64,000 bases of DNA from Streptomyces bicolor (lineage in GTDB: Bacteria; Actinomycetota; Actinomycetes; Streptomycetales; Streptomycetaceae): contig NZ_JOFS01000029.1 of the NCBI RefSeq assembly GCF_000719285.1, forward strand, positions 1 to 64,000. The letters are read 5' to 3'. Under the pieces are notes generated by a model. The model was not told the DNA's origin. It did no database searches and saw only the letters and a program-made list of their open reading frames with translations. The position numbers and the translations under genes were made by a program. Shown here one piece after another: positions 53,201 through 61,052 of this stretch (position 1 is the first letter of the stretch; each line of letters starts with the position of its first letter).

Positions 53201-54373
53201 ATGCCCGACCGCGCCCCGCAGCCGGTGGACCGTCAACTGCCCACGGACGAGGCCCGGGATCTGATCTCGCTCGTCCGCGACATCGCGCAGCGCGAGATCG
53301 CCCCGAAGGCGGCCGAGGAGGAGGACGCCGGACGCTTCCCGCGCGAGGTCTTCACCCTGCTCTCCGAGTCCGGACTGCTCGGCCTGCCGTACGACTCCGA
53401 ATACGGCGGCGGCGACCAGCCGTACGAGGTCTATCTCCAGGCCCTGGAGGAGCTCGCCGCGGTCCGCCTCACCGTCGGCCTCGGCGTCAGCGTGCATACC
53501 CTGGCCTCCTATGCCCTCGCCACCTACGGCACCAAGCAGCAGCAGGTCGAGCACCTGCCCGCGATGCTCGGCGGCGGGCTGCTCGGCGCGTACTGCCTCT
53601 CCGAGCCCGCGTCCGGGTCCGACGCGGCCTCGCTGCGGACCAAGGCGGTACGGGACGGCGACGACTGGGAGATCACCGGCACCAAGGCCTGGATCACGCA
53701 CGGCGGCATCGCCGACTTCTACACGGTCATGGCCCGCACCGGCGAGGAGGGCCCGCGCGGGATCACCGCGTTCCTGGTGCCCGGTGACGCGGAAGGGCTG
53801 AGCGCTGCGGCGCCCGAGAAGAAGATGGGCATGAAGGGCTCACCCACGGCCCAGGTGCACTTCGACGGCGTCCGGGTCCCCGACGAGCGGCGCATCGGCG
53901 ACGAGGGCCAGGGCTTCGCGATCGCCCTGTCCGCACTCGACTCCGGGCGGCTCGGCATCGCCGCCTGCGCGATCGGCGTGGCCCAGGCGGCGCTGGACGA
54001 GGCTGTGACGTACGCGACCGAGCGACGGCAGTTCGGCAAACCCATCGCCGACTTCCAGGGCCTGCGCTTCATGCTGGCCGACATGGCGACCCAGATCGAG
54101 GCGGGCCGTGCGCTGTACCTGGCGGCGGCACGGCTGCGCGACGCGGGCCGACCGTTCGCCAAGCAGGCGGCCATGGCCAAGCTGCACTGCACCGACACCG
54201 CGATGAAGGTCACCACTGACGCCGTCCAGATCCTCGGCGGGTACGGATACACCGCGGACTTCCCGGCCGAGCGCTATATGCGGGAGGCCAAGGTCCTGCA
54301 GATCGTCGAGGGCACCAACCAGATTCAGCGGATGGTCATCGCCCGTCACCTGGCAGGTCCCGAAGGACGCTGA
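53201..54373 (+). CDS. Acyl-CoA dehydrogenase
   Basis: A 390-residue FAD-dependent acyl-CoA dehydrogenase of fatty or branched-chain acid catabolism. Domains are visible as PRQLPTDEARDLISLVRDIAQREIAPKAAEEE, GAYCLSEPASGSDAASLRTKAVRDGDDWEITGTKAWITHGG (FAD signature), and ERRQFGKPIADFQGLRFMLADMATQIEAGRALYLAAARL then QILGGYGYTADFPAERYMREAKVLQIVEGTNQIQRMVIARHL with the catalytic Glu in the EGTN region. ATG 53201 has GGGAGGAG upstream. The substrate chain length is not predictable. The phosphotransferase pseudogene downstream suggests an old pairing. Confidence 0.95.
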   Translation: MPDRAPQPVDRQLPTDEARDLISLVRDIAQREIAPKAAEEEDAGRFPREVFTLLSESGLLGLPYDSEYGGGDQPYEVYLQALEELAAVRLTVGLGVSVHTLASYALATYGTKQQQVEHLPAMLGGGLLGAYCLSEPASGSDAASLRTKAVRDGDDWEITGTKAWITHGGIADFYTVMARTGEEGPRGITAFLVPGDAEGLSAAAPEKKMGMKGSPTAQVHFDGVRVPDERRIGDEGQGFAIALSALDSGRLGIAACAIGVAQAALDEAVTYATERRQFGKPIADFQGLRFMLADMATQIEAGRALYLAAARLRDAGRPFAKQAAMAKLHCTDTAMKVTTDAVQILGGYGYTADFPAERYMREAKVLQIVEGTNQIQRMVIARHLAGPEGR

Positions 54374-54584
54374 ACTGACCGTGCCTGACCTGGGGCGCCG
54401 TGAGCCGGATCCACTCCGGGTCGTGGCGCCCCGGCAGGGTGCGGCCACGATCGGCCCACATGCGCATCAGATCGCGGTAGATCGGCGGGTCCGGCTGCTG
54501 CGGGGGCGCCGGCGTGACCGCTCCCGCGGGCCGCGGAACGAAGATACGGCGCTGAGGCCCGGTCGCGGAGTAGGTGGGGGGCAT
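54336..54584 (-). CDS. Small conserved hypothetical protein
   Basis: An 82-residue protein with PPIYRDLMRMWADRGRTLPGRHDPEWIRLT near its middle. I recall this pattern from small Streptomyces proteins with no assigned function. The N-terminus is Pro-rich. It overlaps the end of the acyl-CoA dehydrogenase gene by 38 bases. ATG 54584 has no strong ribosome binding site, so the start is uncertain. Confidence 0.5.
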   Translation of the reverse strand: MPPTYSATGPQRRIFVPRPAGAVTPAPPQQPDPPIYRDLMRMWADRGRTLPGRHDPEWIRLTAPQVRHGQFSVLRDLPGDGR

Positions 54585-54837
54585 ACCAGGGCAACGCGGA
54601 GGCAGGCGGACAAGTCACCGCTGAGGGGAATAGGGCGTGAGTTCGCGAACGTCCGGCACGCTCTCTGGCCACCCGAGGCTGCCTGACGTACCGTCAGCCC
54701 AGCCGCCTCCAGGGAAGTTTGCCGTGGCCGACGACGACCGCACGACCCGAGCGGGTTCACGGGCTTCGACTCGGTCGCACCGTAAGGGAGTCGGCCCATG
54801 GCCGCGGCACCCCGCCCCCGTACGGCGACTCGCGACC

Positions 54838-55254
54838 ATGCCGTACACCTGCGAGGGCAACTGGCTGCACGAGGCGAGCGACACCGAGCGCGAGCATCTG
54901 GAGGCCGCGACGATCGGGCTGCTGGCCCGGCTGCACGACCAAGTCCCGCCGAATAGCGCCGAGTTCCTGGAGCTTCCGGGTCTGGGTGACGCGCTGCGGC
55001 GGCACGTCACGGCCCAACGCCCGTACTGCGAATGGGTGGTTGACGGGCTCGCGCGCTCACCGCTCATCGAGGACGCGTTCGAGCGCCTGGCGGAGCTCTG
55101 GCTGTACGCCGCCCTGCGGCACGCCGTCGTCATGCCGCGGATCGCCTGCCGCCGGGCGCACTTCGGCGAAGTCGCCGTCCCGGTGGACCCGGACACACTG
55201 ATCCTGCACCACGGCAGTCTGCGAGCCATGGTGCAGGGCAGCTACTGGGATTGA
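54838..55254 (+). pseudogene. Phosphotransferase (APH-like) pseudogene with internal deletion
   Basis: Fragments of a phosphotransferase family protein like those paired with acyl-CoA dehydrogenases. MPYTCEGNWLHEASDTEREH and LEAATIGLLARLHDQVP correspond to the middle of the N-lobe, and YCEWVVDGLARSPLIEDAFE follows in order. Then the frame jumps to WLYAALRHAVVMPRIACRRA, the extreme C-terminus. The catalytic WGDxRIGN loop and DWEMA metal site that should lie between are absent, and the N-terminal ATP-binding part is missing too. The frame stays open, so the deletion was in phase. The product cannot bind or transfer phosphate. Confidence 0.65.
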
Positions 55255-55275
55255 GCCACGCGACCGAGGCGGTGG

Positions 55276-55335
55276 TCGCTCGGGCGGCGTGCGCTCAGGC
55301 GGCGATCGCTCGGGCGTGGATCGCTCAGGCGGCCT
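55276..55335. repeat. Four 15-base tandem repeats
   Basis: Units at 55276, 55291, 55306 and 55321 share cgctcrggcgg with a period of exactly 15 bases. They run into the stop of the zinc-ribbon protein gene. Confidence 0.8.
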
Positions 55336-55762
55336 GGCGGCGCATCGCGGGGATCCTGATGGGCCGCGAGCCGGGGCCGCCCACGTGCGAGAACGGCTGG
55401 GTCCGCCAGTCGAGCCCCTGAGGGAGCGTCAACAACAGGGCCGTGTCCTGCTCCTGGGGCTCCGCCGAGTCGTCGGCGGAGCGGGCGTCGGAAGCCCTGC
55501 GGCCCGTACCGGCACACACCGTGAGGCCGAACGGGTTCCACGGCGAGGCGCACAGCGCGTGCTCCGGCAGGACCTCCTCGTCCGCCAGCAGGGCGATGGG
55601 CTGCGCGCAGTCCGGGCAGATGACCCGGAACATCTCGAAGGTGTCGTACGCGTCCAGCTCTTCGTCGTCGAAGTCGTCGGGTTCGACGCCCTCCGGAGCG
55701 GGCTCGACGACGGGCTGAAGGCGCTTGGGCGCGGTACGACCAGGACGCTTAAGACTCTGCAT
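55325..55762 (-). CDS. Hypothetical protein with zinc-ribbon-like motif
   Basis: A 145-residue soluble protein I do not recognise. It starts MQSLKRPGRTAPKRLQPVVE and has an acidic segment (PDDFDDEELDAYDTFEMF) leading into VICPDCAQPIALLADEEVLPEHALCASPWNPFGLTVCAG. Three or four cysteines and a histidine here could form a zinc site. The end is basic and low complexity. ATG 55762 has GGGAG about eight bases upstream, so the open frame to 55849 is probably not used. It is divergent from the Lrp-type gene. Confidence 0.65.
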   Translation of the reverse strand: MQSLKRPGRTAPKRLQPVVEPAPEGVEPDDFDDEELDAYDTFEMFRVICPDCAQPIALLADEEVLPEHALCASPWNPFGLTVCAGTGRRASDARSADDSAEPQEQDTALLLTLPQGLDWRTQPFSHVGGPGSRPIRIPAMRRQAA

Positions 55763-56031
55763 GGATAACTCCCCCTCGGGCTGGGGCCGTGAAGGCGCTG
55801 CGGCCTCGACCACAGCAAGCACTTCCCGCCCGATCTCGGCGTTAATCACGGCAACATCACGGAGCCTGTTCGAGGCCTGTGGCGTTCGTCACATGCCGCT
55901 CGCAGGTGCCCGTGGCGGCCGGTTTGTCCCTCCGACGGTTCACAGCCGTCCCCCGGTCACATCACAAACCGGGCATGACCTGGGCTGCTCAGGTATCCGA
56001 GGAGATCAACCGCACTGTAGGTTCTTGCGCC

Positions 56032-56472
56032 ATGGAGGAGCTGGACCGACAAATCGTGCAGCTGCTCGTCAAGGACGGGCGGATGAGCTACACCGACCTG
56101 GGCAAGGCCACGGGCCTGTCCACGTCGGCCGTGCACCAGCGGGTGCGCCGACTGGAGCAGCGTGGCGTCATCCGTGGCTACGCCGCGGTCGTGGACCCCG
56201 AGGCCGTGGGGCTGCCGATGACGGCGTTCATCTCGGTGAAACCGTTCGATCCCAGTGCTCCTGATGACATCGCGGAGCGATTGGCGGACGTGCCGGAGAT
56301 CGAGGCCTGCCACAGTGTCGCGGGCGACGAGAACTACATCCTGAAGGTTCGGGTGGCCACGCCGCACGAGCTGGAGGAACTGCTCGGGCGGGTGCGGGCG
56401 CTGGCGGGAGTGTCGACTCGGACGACGGTGGTGTTGTCCACGCCTTACGAGGCGCGGCCGCCCCGAATTTGA
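56032..56472 (+). CDS. Lrp/AsnC family transcriptional regulator
   Basis: A 146-residue Lrp/AsnC regulator. Winged helix: MEELDRQIVQLLVKDGRMSYTDLGKATGLSTSAVHQRVRRLEQRGVIRGY. RAM domain: PDDIAERLADVPEIEACHSVAGDENYILKVRVATPHELEELL, with the amino-acid-binding GDENYIL turn. TAGGTT at about 56018, only ten bases before the ATG, suggests a leaderless transcript. It is divergent from the zinc-ribbon gene and close to the amidohydrolase gene, but a target cannot be named. Confidence 0.93.
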   Translation: MEELDRQIVQLLVKDGRMSYTDLGKATGLSTSAVHQRVRRLEQRGVIRGYAAVVDPEAVGLPMTAFISVKPFDPSAPDDIAERLADVPEIEACHSVAGDENYILKVRVATPHELEELLGRVRALAGVSTRTTVVLSTPYEARPPRI

Positions 56473-56582
56473 TCGTTGCGGATCTTCGCCGTTGAGTCGT
56501 CGGTGGTTCGCTCCGCGCCCCTTCGGGCGTTGCGGTGGCCCCCTGTCCAGAGCTGACGGGGGCAGGAGCGAGACTGTTGCCC

Positions 56583-58187
56583 ATGAGTGAGTCCACCGCC
56601 CAGCTGAAGACCGTTCTCCTCCGTCGCGGGGAAGTTCACAGCCCCGCCGATCCCTTCGCCACCGCGATGGTCGTGGAGCGCGGCCAGGTCGCCTGGGTCG
56701 GGTCCGAGGGGGCCGCCGACGCCTTCGCCGACGGTGTGGACGAGGTCGTGGACCTGGACGGTGCTCTGGTCACCCCCGCCTTCACCGACGCCCATGTGCA
56801 TACGACCGCCACGGGCCTTGCCCTGACCGGCCTCGACCTGTCCGGGGCTCCCTCCCTGGAGGCGGCTCTCGGCCTCGTGCGGGACTTCGCTGCCGCCCGC
56901 CCGCACGACCGGGTCCTCCTCGGTCACGGCTGGGACGCCTCCCGCTGGCCCGGTGGCCGGCCCCCGACGCGTGCCGAGCTCGACGAGGCAACCGGCGGGC
57001 GCCCGCTGTACCTCTCCCGCGTCGACGTCCACTCCGCGGTTGTCACCACGGCCCTGCTGGACATGGCGCCTGGTGACCTCGGCGCCGCGCACGCCCCGCT
57101 CGTCGCCGACGCCCACCACGCCGTACGCGCCACCGCGCTGGGCTCCATCACCCCCGACCAGCGCGTCGAGGCCCAGCGTGCCGCCCTCGCCCACGCCGCC
57201 TCCCTCGGAGTCGGGACCGTCCACGAGTGCGGCGGGCCGGACATCTCCTCCGAGGACGACTTCACCGGGCTGCTGCGGCTCGCCGCCGAGGAGCCCGGCC
57301 CGCGGGTCGTCGGCTACTGGGCCGAGCAGGATGTCGAGAAGGCGCGTGCGCTGGGCGCGACCGGCGCGGCGGGCGACCTGTTCGTGGACGGCGCCCTCGG
57401 CTCGCACACCGCCTGCCTGCACCAGCCGTACGCCGACGCGGCCCACACGGGCACCGCCTACCTGGACGCGGCCGCCGTCGCCGCCCATGTCACCGCCTGC
57501 ACCGAAGCCGGCCTCCAGGCGGGCTTCCACGCGATCGGCGACGCCGCCGTGACCGCCGTCGTGGAGGGTGTGCGTGCCGCGGCCGAGAAGCTGGGCCTCG
57601 CCCGGATCCGCGCCGCCCGCCACCGCGTCGAGCACGCCGAGATGCTCACGCCGGAGACCGTCGCGGCCTTCGCCGAGCTCGGCCTGACCGCGTCGGTCCA
57701 GCCCGCGTTCGATGCGCTGTGGGGCGGCGACGACGGCATGTACGCGCAGCGCCTGGGCGCCGAACGGGCCCGCACCCTCAACCCCTTCGCGGCCCTCCTG
57801 CGCGCCGGTGTCCCGCTCGCTTTCGGCTCCGACAGCCCGGTCACGCCCCTCGACCCCTGGGGCACGGTGCGCGCGGCCGCCTTCCACCGCACGCCGGAGC
57901 ACCGCGTCTCCGTGCGTGCCGCGTTCACGGCGCACACGCGCGGCGGGTGGCGGGCGGTCGGGCGGGACGACGCGGGCGTCCTGGTGCCGGGCGCGCCCGC
58001 GGACTATGCCGTGTGGCGCACCGGCGAACTGGTGGTCCAGGCCCCCGACGACAGGGTCGCCCGCTGGTCCACCGACCCCCGTTCCGGAACCCCCGGCCTG
58101 CCCGACCTGACCCCGGGCCGTGACCTGCCGGTCTGCCTGCGCACGGTGGTGGGCGGACGAACGGTCTTCGTACGGCCGGGCGAGTGA
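56583..58187 (+). CDS. Amidohydrolase family protein (YtcJ-like)
   Basis: A 534-residue metal-dependent hydrolase of the amidohydrolase superfamily, YtcJ/TIM-barrel type. Metal-binding motifs are FTDAHVHTTATGL, GFHAIGDAAVTAVVEG, RHRVEHAEMLTPETV and FGSDSPVTPLDPWGTVRAA. The C-terminal composite beta domain ends DYAVWRTGELVVQ. The substrate could be an N-acyl amino acid, formamide or similar; sequence alone does not tell. ATG 56583 is a typical start (MSESTAQLKTVLLRRG). It shares orientation with the Lrp gene 110 bases upstream. Confidence 0.9.
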   Translation: MSESTAQLKTVLLRRGEVHSPADPFATAMVVERGQVAWVGSEGAADAFADGVDEVVDLDGALVTPAFTDAHVHTTATGLALTGLDLSGAPSLEAALGLVRDFAAARPHDRVLLGHGWDASRWPGGRPPTRAELDEATGGRPLYLSRVDVHSAVVTTALLDMAPGDLGAAHAPLVADAHHAVRATALGSITPDQRVEAQRAALAHAASLGVGTVHECGGPDISSEDDFTGLLRLAAEEPGPRVVGYWAEQDVEKARALGATGAAGDLFVDGALGSHTACLHQPYADAAHTGTAYLDAAAVAAHVTACTEAGLQAGFHAIGDAAVTAVVEGVRAAAEKLGLARIRAARHRVEHAEMLTPETVAAFAELGLTASVQPAFDALWGGDDGMYAQRLGAERARTLNPFAALLRAGVPLAFGSDSPVTPLDPWGTVRAAAFHRTPEHRVSVRAAFTAHTRGGWRAVGRDDAGVLVPGAPADYAVWRTGELVVQAPDDRVARWSTDPRSGTPGLPDLTPGRDLPVCLRTVVGGRTVFVRPGE

Positions 58188-58776
58188 TCTCCCGGGGTGG
58201 CGCGCGTCCGTTCGCTTCGCACCACCCCGGCGCGCGACCTGCGCATCCTCCGCGCTGACCAGCGAATTGGGTGAAAACCCGCAGGTCGAACGGCTGTTGA
58301 CAGGCGGAGGTCCGGGGCCGGTAGGTTCGGCCGAGTCCACCACCGGACGCCCGACCGGGAACCGCGGATCTTCCGGGAACCGCCGTGACGCCGCTGGGTC
58401 AGGGACGGTGTGCCGCACCGGGCACCGCCACTGGGAGCCAGGCTCAGCGCCCGCGCGGCGACGACGGAACGTCGCGGCCGATCGGGGAGGTGTGACCCGG
58501 GTGGGGCCCGGGCGCTCAGTAGACAACGGCTTTCGGTCGACCCGCAGCCAGCGGGTCCCAGGTCGGCCCGAAGGGCGCCGGGCCCCCATCCGCAGAGGCG
58601 CGAACCTCCGCACAGGCCGCGAAAGCGACGTACCGGTCCCCTGCGGCGACCGGTCCCGGAAACCCAGCCTTACCCCGCTCTTGTGGAATCGACACCACCA
58701 TACGAACGTGCTGTCACGTCAGCGCAGGCCGCGCCCACTATGGTGGACGTCTGCGTACGGATGTGAAGGGGCAGCA
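58188..58776. other. 589-base intergenic region, possible leader or small RNA
   Basis: No credible gene is seen between the amidohydrolase and ppm1. A promoter-like pair lies at 58297-58327, a direct repeat ccgggaaccgc occurs twice around 58360-58385, and the last 40 bases before ppm1 hold CACTATGGT that could be a second -10. The region is G+C rich with many short palindromes. Confidence 0.5.
58297..58327 (+). promoter_or_regulatory. Strong sigma-70-like promoter 450 bases before ppm1
   Basis: TTGACA at 58297-58302 and TAGGTT at 58322-58327 with 19 bases between. It is closer to consensus than most promoters in the window and points toward ppm1, but leaves about 440 untranslated bases. Confidence 0.6.
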
Positions 58777-59595
58777 GTGAACGACGGCGACGGGACCCTC
58801 GGGGCACAGGACCGGGGGAGGCGGTTCGGGCCGCTCGGCACGGCGTTGGTGATCATCCCGACCTACAACGAGGCGGAGAACATCAAGAGCATCGTCGGCC
58901 GGGTCCGCAATGCGGTCCCGGACGCGCACGTGCTCGTGGCCGACGACAACAGCCCCGATGGCACCGGCAAGCTCGCCGACGAACTGGCCGCCGAGGACGA
59001 CCACGTCCAGGTCCTGCACCGCAAGGGCAAGGAAGGCCTCGGCGCCGCCTACCTCGCGGGCTTCCGCTGGGGCATGGACAACGGCTACGGCGTCCTGATC
59101 GAGATGGACGCCGACGGCTCCCACCAGCCCGAGGAACTGCCCCGTCTGCTGACCGCGCTCAAGGGCGCCGACCTGGTCCTGGGCTCCCGCTGGGTGCCGG
59201 GTGGCCGGGTCGTGAACTGGCCGAAGTCCCGCGAGTTCATCTCCCGCGGCGGCAGCCTCTACTCCCGGCTCGCCCTCGACCTCCCGCTCCGCGACATCAC
59301 CGGCGGCTACCGCGCCTTCCGCCGCGAGACGCTCGAGGGCCTCGGCCTCGACGACGTCGCCTCCCAGGGCTACTGCTTCCAGGTCGACCTCGCCCGCCGC
59401 GCGGTCAAGGCCGGTTTCCATGTCGTCGAAGTGCCGATCACCTTCGTCGAGCGTGAGCTCGGTGACTCCAAGATGAGCCGCGACATCCTGGTCGAGGCGC
59501 TGTGGCGGGTCACGTCGTGGGGGGCGCGGGAGCGGGTGGGCAAGCTGATGGGCCGCTCGAAGCCGTCCTCGCAGTCGCGGCCGTCGCAGCCGTAG
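58777..59595 (+). CDS. ppm1: Polyprenol monophosphomannose synthase
   Basis: Ppm1 moves mannose from GDP-mannose to polyprenyl phosphate on the inner face of the membrane, supplying mannose for protein O-mannosylation. The 272-residue GT2 enzyme has VIIPTYNEAENIKSIVGRV, VLVADDNSPDGTGKLAD, GLGAAYLAGFRWGMDNGYGVLIEMDADGSHQPEELP with the DxD motif, and the C-terminal RRAVKAGFHVVEVPITFVERELGDSKMS. No fused acyltransferase (Lnt) domain is present, unlike the mycobacterial Ppm1. GTG 58777 has GAAGGGG six bases upstream. In S. coelicolor the gene upstream of fxsA-rbpA has this role. Confidence 0.92.
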   Translation: MNDGDGTLGAQDRGRRFGPLGTALVIIPTYNEAENIKSIVGRVRNAVPDAHVLVADDNSPDGTGKLADELAAEDDHVQVLHRKGKEGLGAAYLAGFRWGMDNGYGVLIEMDADGSHQPEELPRLLTALKGADLVLGSRWVPGGRVVNWPKSREFISRGGSLYSRLALDLPLRDITGGYRAFRRETLEGLGLDDVASQGYCFQVDLARRAVKAGFHVVEVPITFVERELGDSKMSRDILVEALWRVTSWGARERVGKLMGRSKPSSQSRPSQP

Positions 59596-59669
59596 CGGGA
59601 GGCACGGCGGTCATCTCCGTCGTGCGTCCGCTTATCCCGCTCTGAGCCTGGCCCAGGCACACTGGACGC

Positions 59670-60224
59670 ATGACGACTGGTGCACCGACCCCCACCCATC
59701 CCGCCCGGCCCCGGCGCTCCCGGCTGCGTACCTTCCTGCCGCTGGGCGTCGCCGCGTGGCTGGTGCTGGAGATCTGGCTGGTCACTGTGGTCGCGGACGC
59801 GGTGGGCGGTCTCGCGGTGTTCCTGCTGCTGCTCGCCGGGCTCGTGCTCGGCTCGGTGGTGATCAAGCGGGCGGGCCAGCGCGCCTTCCAGGCGCTGAAC
59901 GAGGCGCTGCAACGTGGCGGCACCCCGGAGCGGGGCGGCGGCAACGGCCTGATGATGCTGGGCGGCCTGTTGATCATGCTGCCGGGTCTGATCTCGGACG
60001 CGGTGGGCCTCGTCCTGTTGATCCCGCCGGTCCAGAAGGCCCTCAGCCGTCATGCGGAGCGGACGTTCGAGCGCAAGCTGCGCGCGGCGACCCCGGGTTC
60101 ACTGGGCGACGCCTTCCAGCAGGCTCGCATTCACCGCCCCGACGGCAAGGTCGTGCAGGGTGAGGTCATCAGGGACGAGCCGGGGGGTGCCCCGCAGGAG
60201 CCGAGGCCCCCGCTGACGAGCTGA
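59670..60224 (+). CDS. fxsA: FxsA family membrane protein
   Basis: A 184-residue membrane protein of the FxsA family, first seen in E. coli as suppressing F-plasmid exclusion of phage T7. Three to four helices are visible (RTFLPLGVAAWLVLEIWLVTVVADAVGGLAVFLLLLAGLVLGSVVIKRAG and GNGLMMLGGLLIMLPGLISDAVGLVLLIPPVQKAL). The family signature GLxLLLPGxISDxxGLLLLIPPxR is present. The C-terminal 40 residues are cytoplasmic. ATG 59670 has no strong ribosome binding site. Two terminators separate it from the convergent rbpA. Confidence 0.9.
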   Translation: MTTGAPTPTHPARPRRSRLRTFLPLGVAAWLVLEIWLVTVVADAVGGLAVFLLLLAGLVLGSVVIKRAGQRAFQALNEALQRGGTPERGGGNGLMMLGGLLIMLPGLISDAVGLVLLIPPVQKALSRHAERTFERKLRAATPGSLGDAFQQARIHRPDGKVVQGEVIRDEPGGAPQEPRPPLTS

Positions 60225-60235
60225 CATGCGCAAGA

Positions 60236-60269
60236 GCCCGGCGTCACTGAGCGCCGGGCCTCTTTTTTT
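60236..60269 (+). terminator. Intrinsic terminator with T-tract after fxsA
   Basis: Eight-base stem gcccggcg / cgccgggc with an eight-base loop, followed by tcttttttt. Real T-tracts are unusual in this genus. A second ccggcctcttttt copy follows at 60281-60293. Confidence 0.9.
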
Positions 60270-60303
60270 GGGCAAAGCAACCGGCCTCTTTTTGGGCACA
60301 GCA

Positions 60304-60348
60304 AACCGCGGGCGCCGTACGTCACCTTCACGTACGGCGCCCGCGGTT
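60304..60348. terminator. Long perfect hairpin between fxsA and rbpA
   Basis: Perfect 19-base arms (aaccgcgggcgccgtacgt at 60304-60322 and its complement at 60330-60348) with a seven-base loop. It probably ends rbpA transcription and backs up the fxsA terminator. Confidence 0.85.
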
Positions 60349-60399
60349 ACGTGCGTTGCCTGGTCAAACGCGCCCAAGCCCCGCTGGGATTCGCAGGGA

Positions 60400-60774
60400 C
60401 TACGCCGACTTGCGGCTGTCCCGGGGGTGAACCGCGATGTTCATCGCCCCGGAGCGAAGAACGGCAAGACGCTCCTCGAGGACCTCTTCGAGTTCCTCTC
60501 GGGTACGCCGCTCCATCAGCATGTCCCAATGCGTACGCGCGGGCTTGGCCTTCTTCTCCTCAGGGCCGTCGCCATCAACGAGGAGTGCCTGGGCCCCGCA
60601 GACCTTGCACTCCCACTCCGGCGGGATCTCCGCCTCGACCGAGAAGGGCATCTCGAATCGGTGCCCCTTCTCGCATGCGTACTCCACGGCCTGGCGCGGG
60701 GCCAGGTCGATGCCGCGGTCCGTCTCGTAGCTGGTCACCACGAGGCGCGTGCCGCGAAGAGCTCGCTCACTCAT
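60400..60774 (-). CDS. rbpA: RNA polymerase-binding protein RbpA
   Basis: RbpA binds RNA polymerase and the main sigma factor, and helps open-complex formation in actinobacteria. The 124-residue protein starts MSERALRGTRLVVTSYETDRGIDLA and has the core fold with paired cysteines YACEKGHRF and WECKVCGAQ. The basic linker is RTHWDMLMERRTREELEEVL, which contacts sigma. The match to S. coelicolor RbpA (SCO1421) is near complete from memory. ATG 60774 has a normal upstream region. A sigma-R promoter lies 60 bases upstream, so expression rises under thiol stress. Confidence 0.97.
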   Translation of the reverse strand: MSERALRGTRLVVTSYETDRGIDLAPRQAVEYACEKGHRFEMPFSVEAEIPPEWECKVCGAQALLVDGDGPEEKKAKPARTHWDMLMERRTREELEEVLEERLAVLRSGAMNIAVHPRDSRKSA

Positions 60775-60835
60775 GAATCGTGCCTCCCGGGCTTGTCGCC
60801 CACAGGACAGGTGTCGCTGTCGTCGTCATCCGGTC

Positions 60836-60861
60836 AACGTCCGGTCGGCGGTAAAGATTCC
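60836..60861 (-). promoter_or_regulatory. Sigma-R promoter of rbpA
   Basis: On the minus strand GGAAT (60861-60857) and GTT (60838-60836) with exactly 18 bases between them fit the sigma-R consensus. rbpA is an established sigma-R target in S. coelicolor, so this assignment rests on both sequence and knowledge. Confidence 0.85.
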
Positions 60862-60944
60862 CGTTCCGTGTCCCGTTCCGGGTGATGCGTCGCCGTCGTA
60901 GCCGCAGCCTTGCTGACCAATGTCGTACCCACCGGCGCCCGGTT

Positions 60945-60970
60945 TGTCACATCTGCTAGCAGATGTGACA
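60945..60970. promoter_or_regulatory. 26-base perfect palindrome
   Basis: Arms tgtcacatctgct and agcagatgtgaca meet without a gap. It lies about 170 bases before rbpA and about 80 bases after the MFS stop. As RNA it could form an 11-base stem with a CTAG loop; as DNA it is a symmetric operator. No T-tract follows on the minus strand. Confidence 0.6.
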
Positions 60971-61052
60971 CAGCGTTTCGGCATCTTTGACGCGCAGTAA
61001 CGGTACGCCTGGCAGGCCAAACGCGTACACTACCGCCCTTTCACTCGGAACG

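Noticed and set aside
58516..58701. 61-codon minus-strand frame in the ppm1 upstream region
   Set aside because: No ribosome binding site, no recognisable motif and composition like non-coding spacer.
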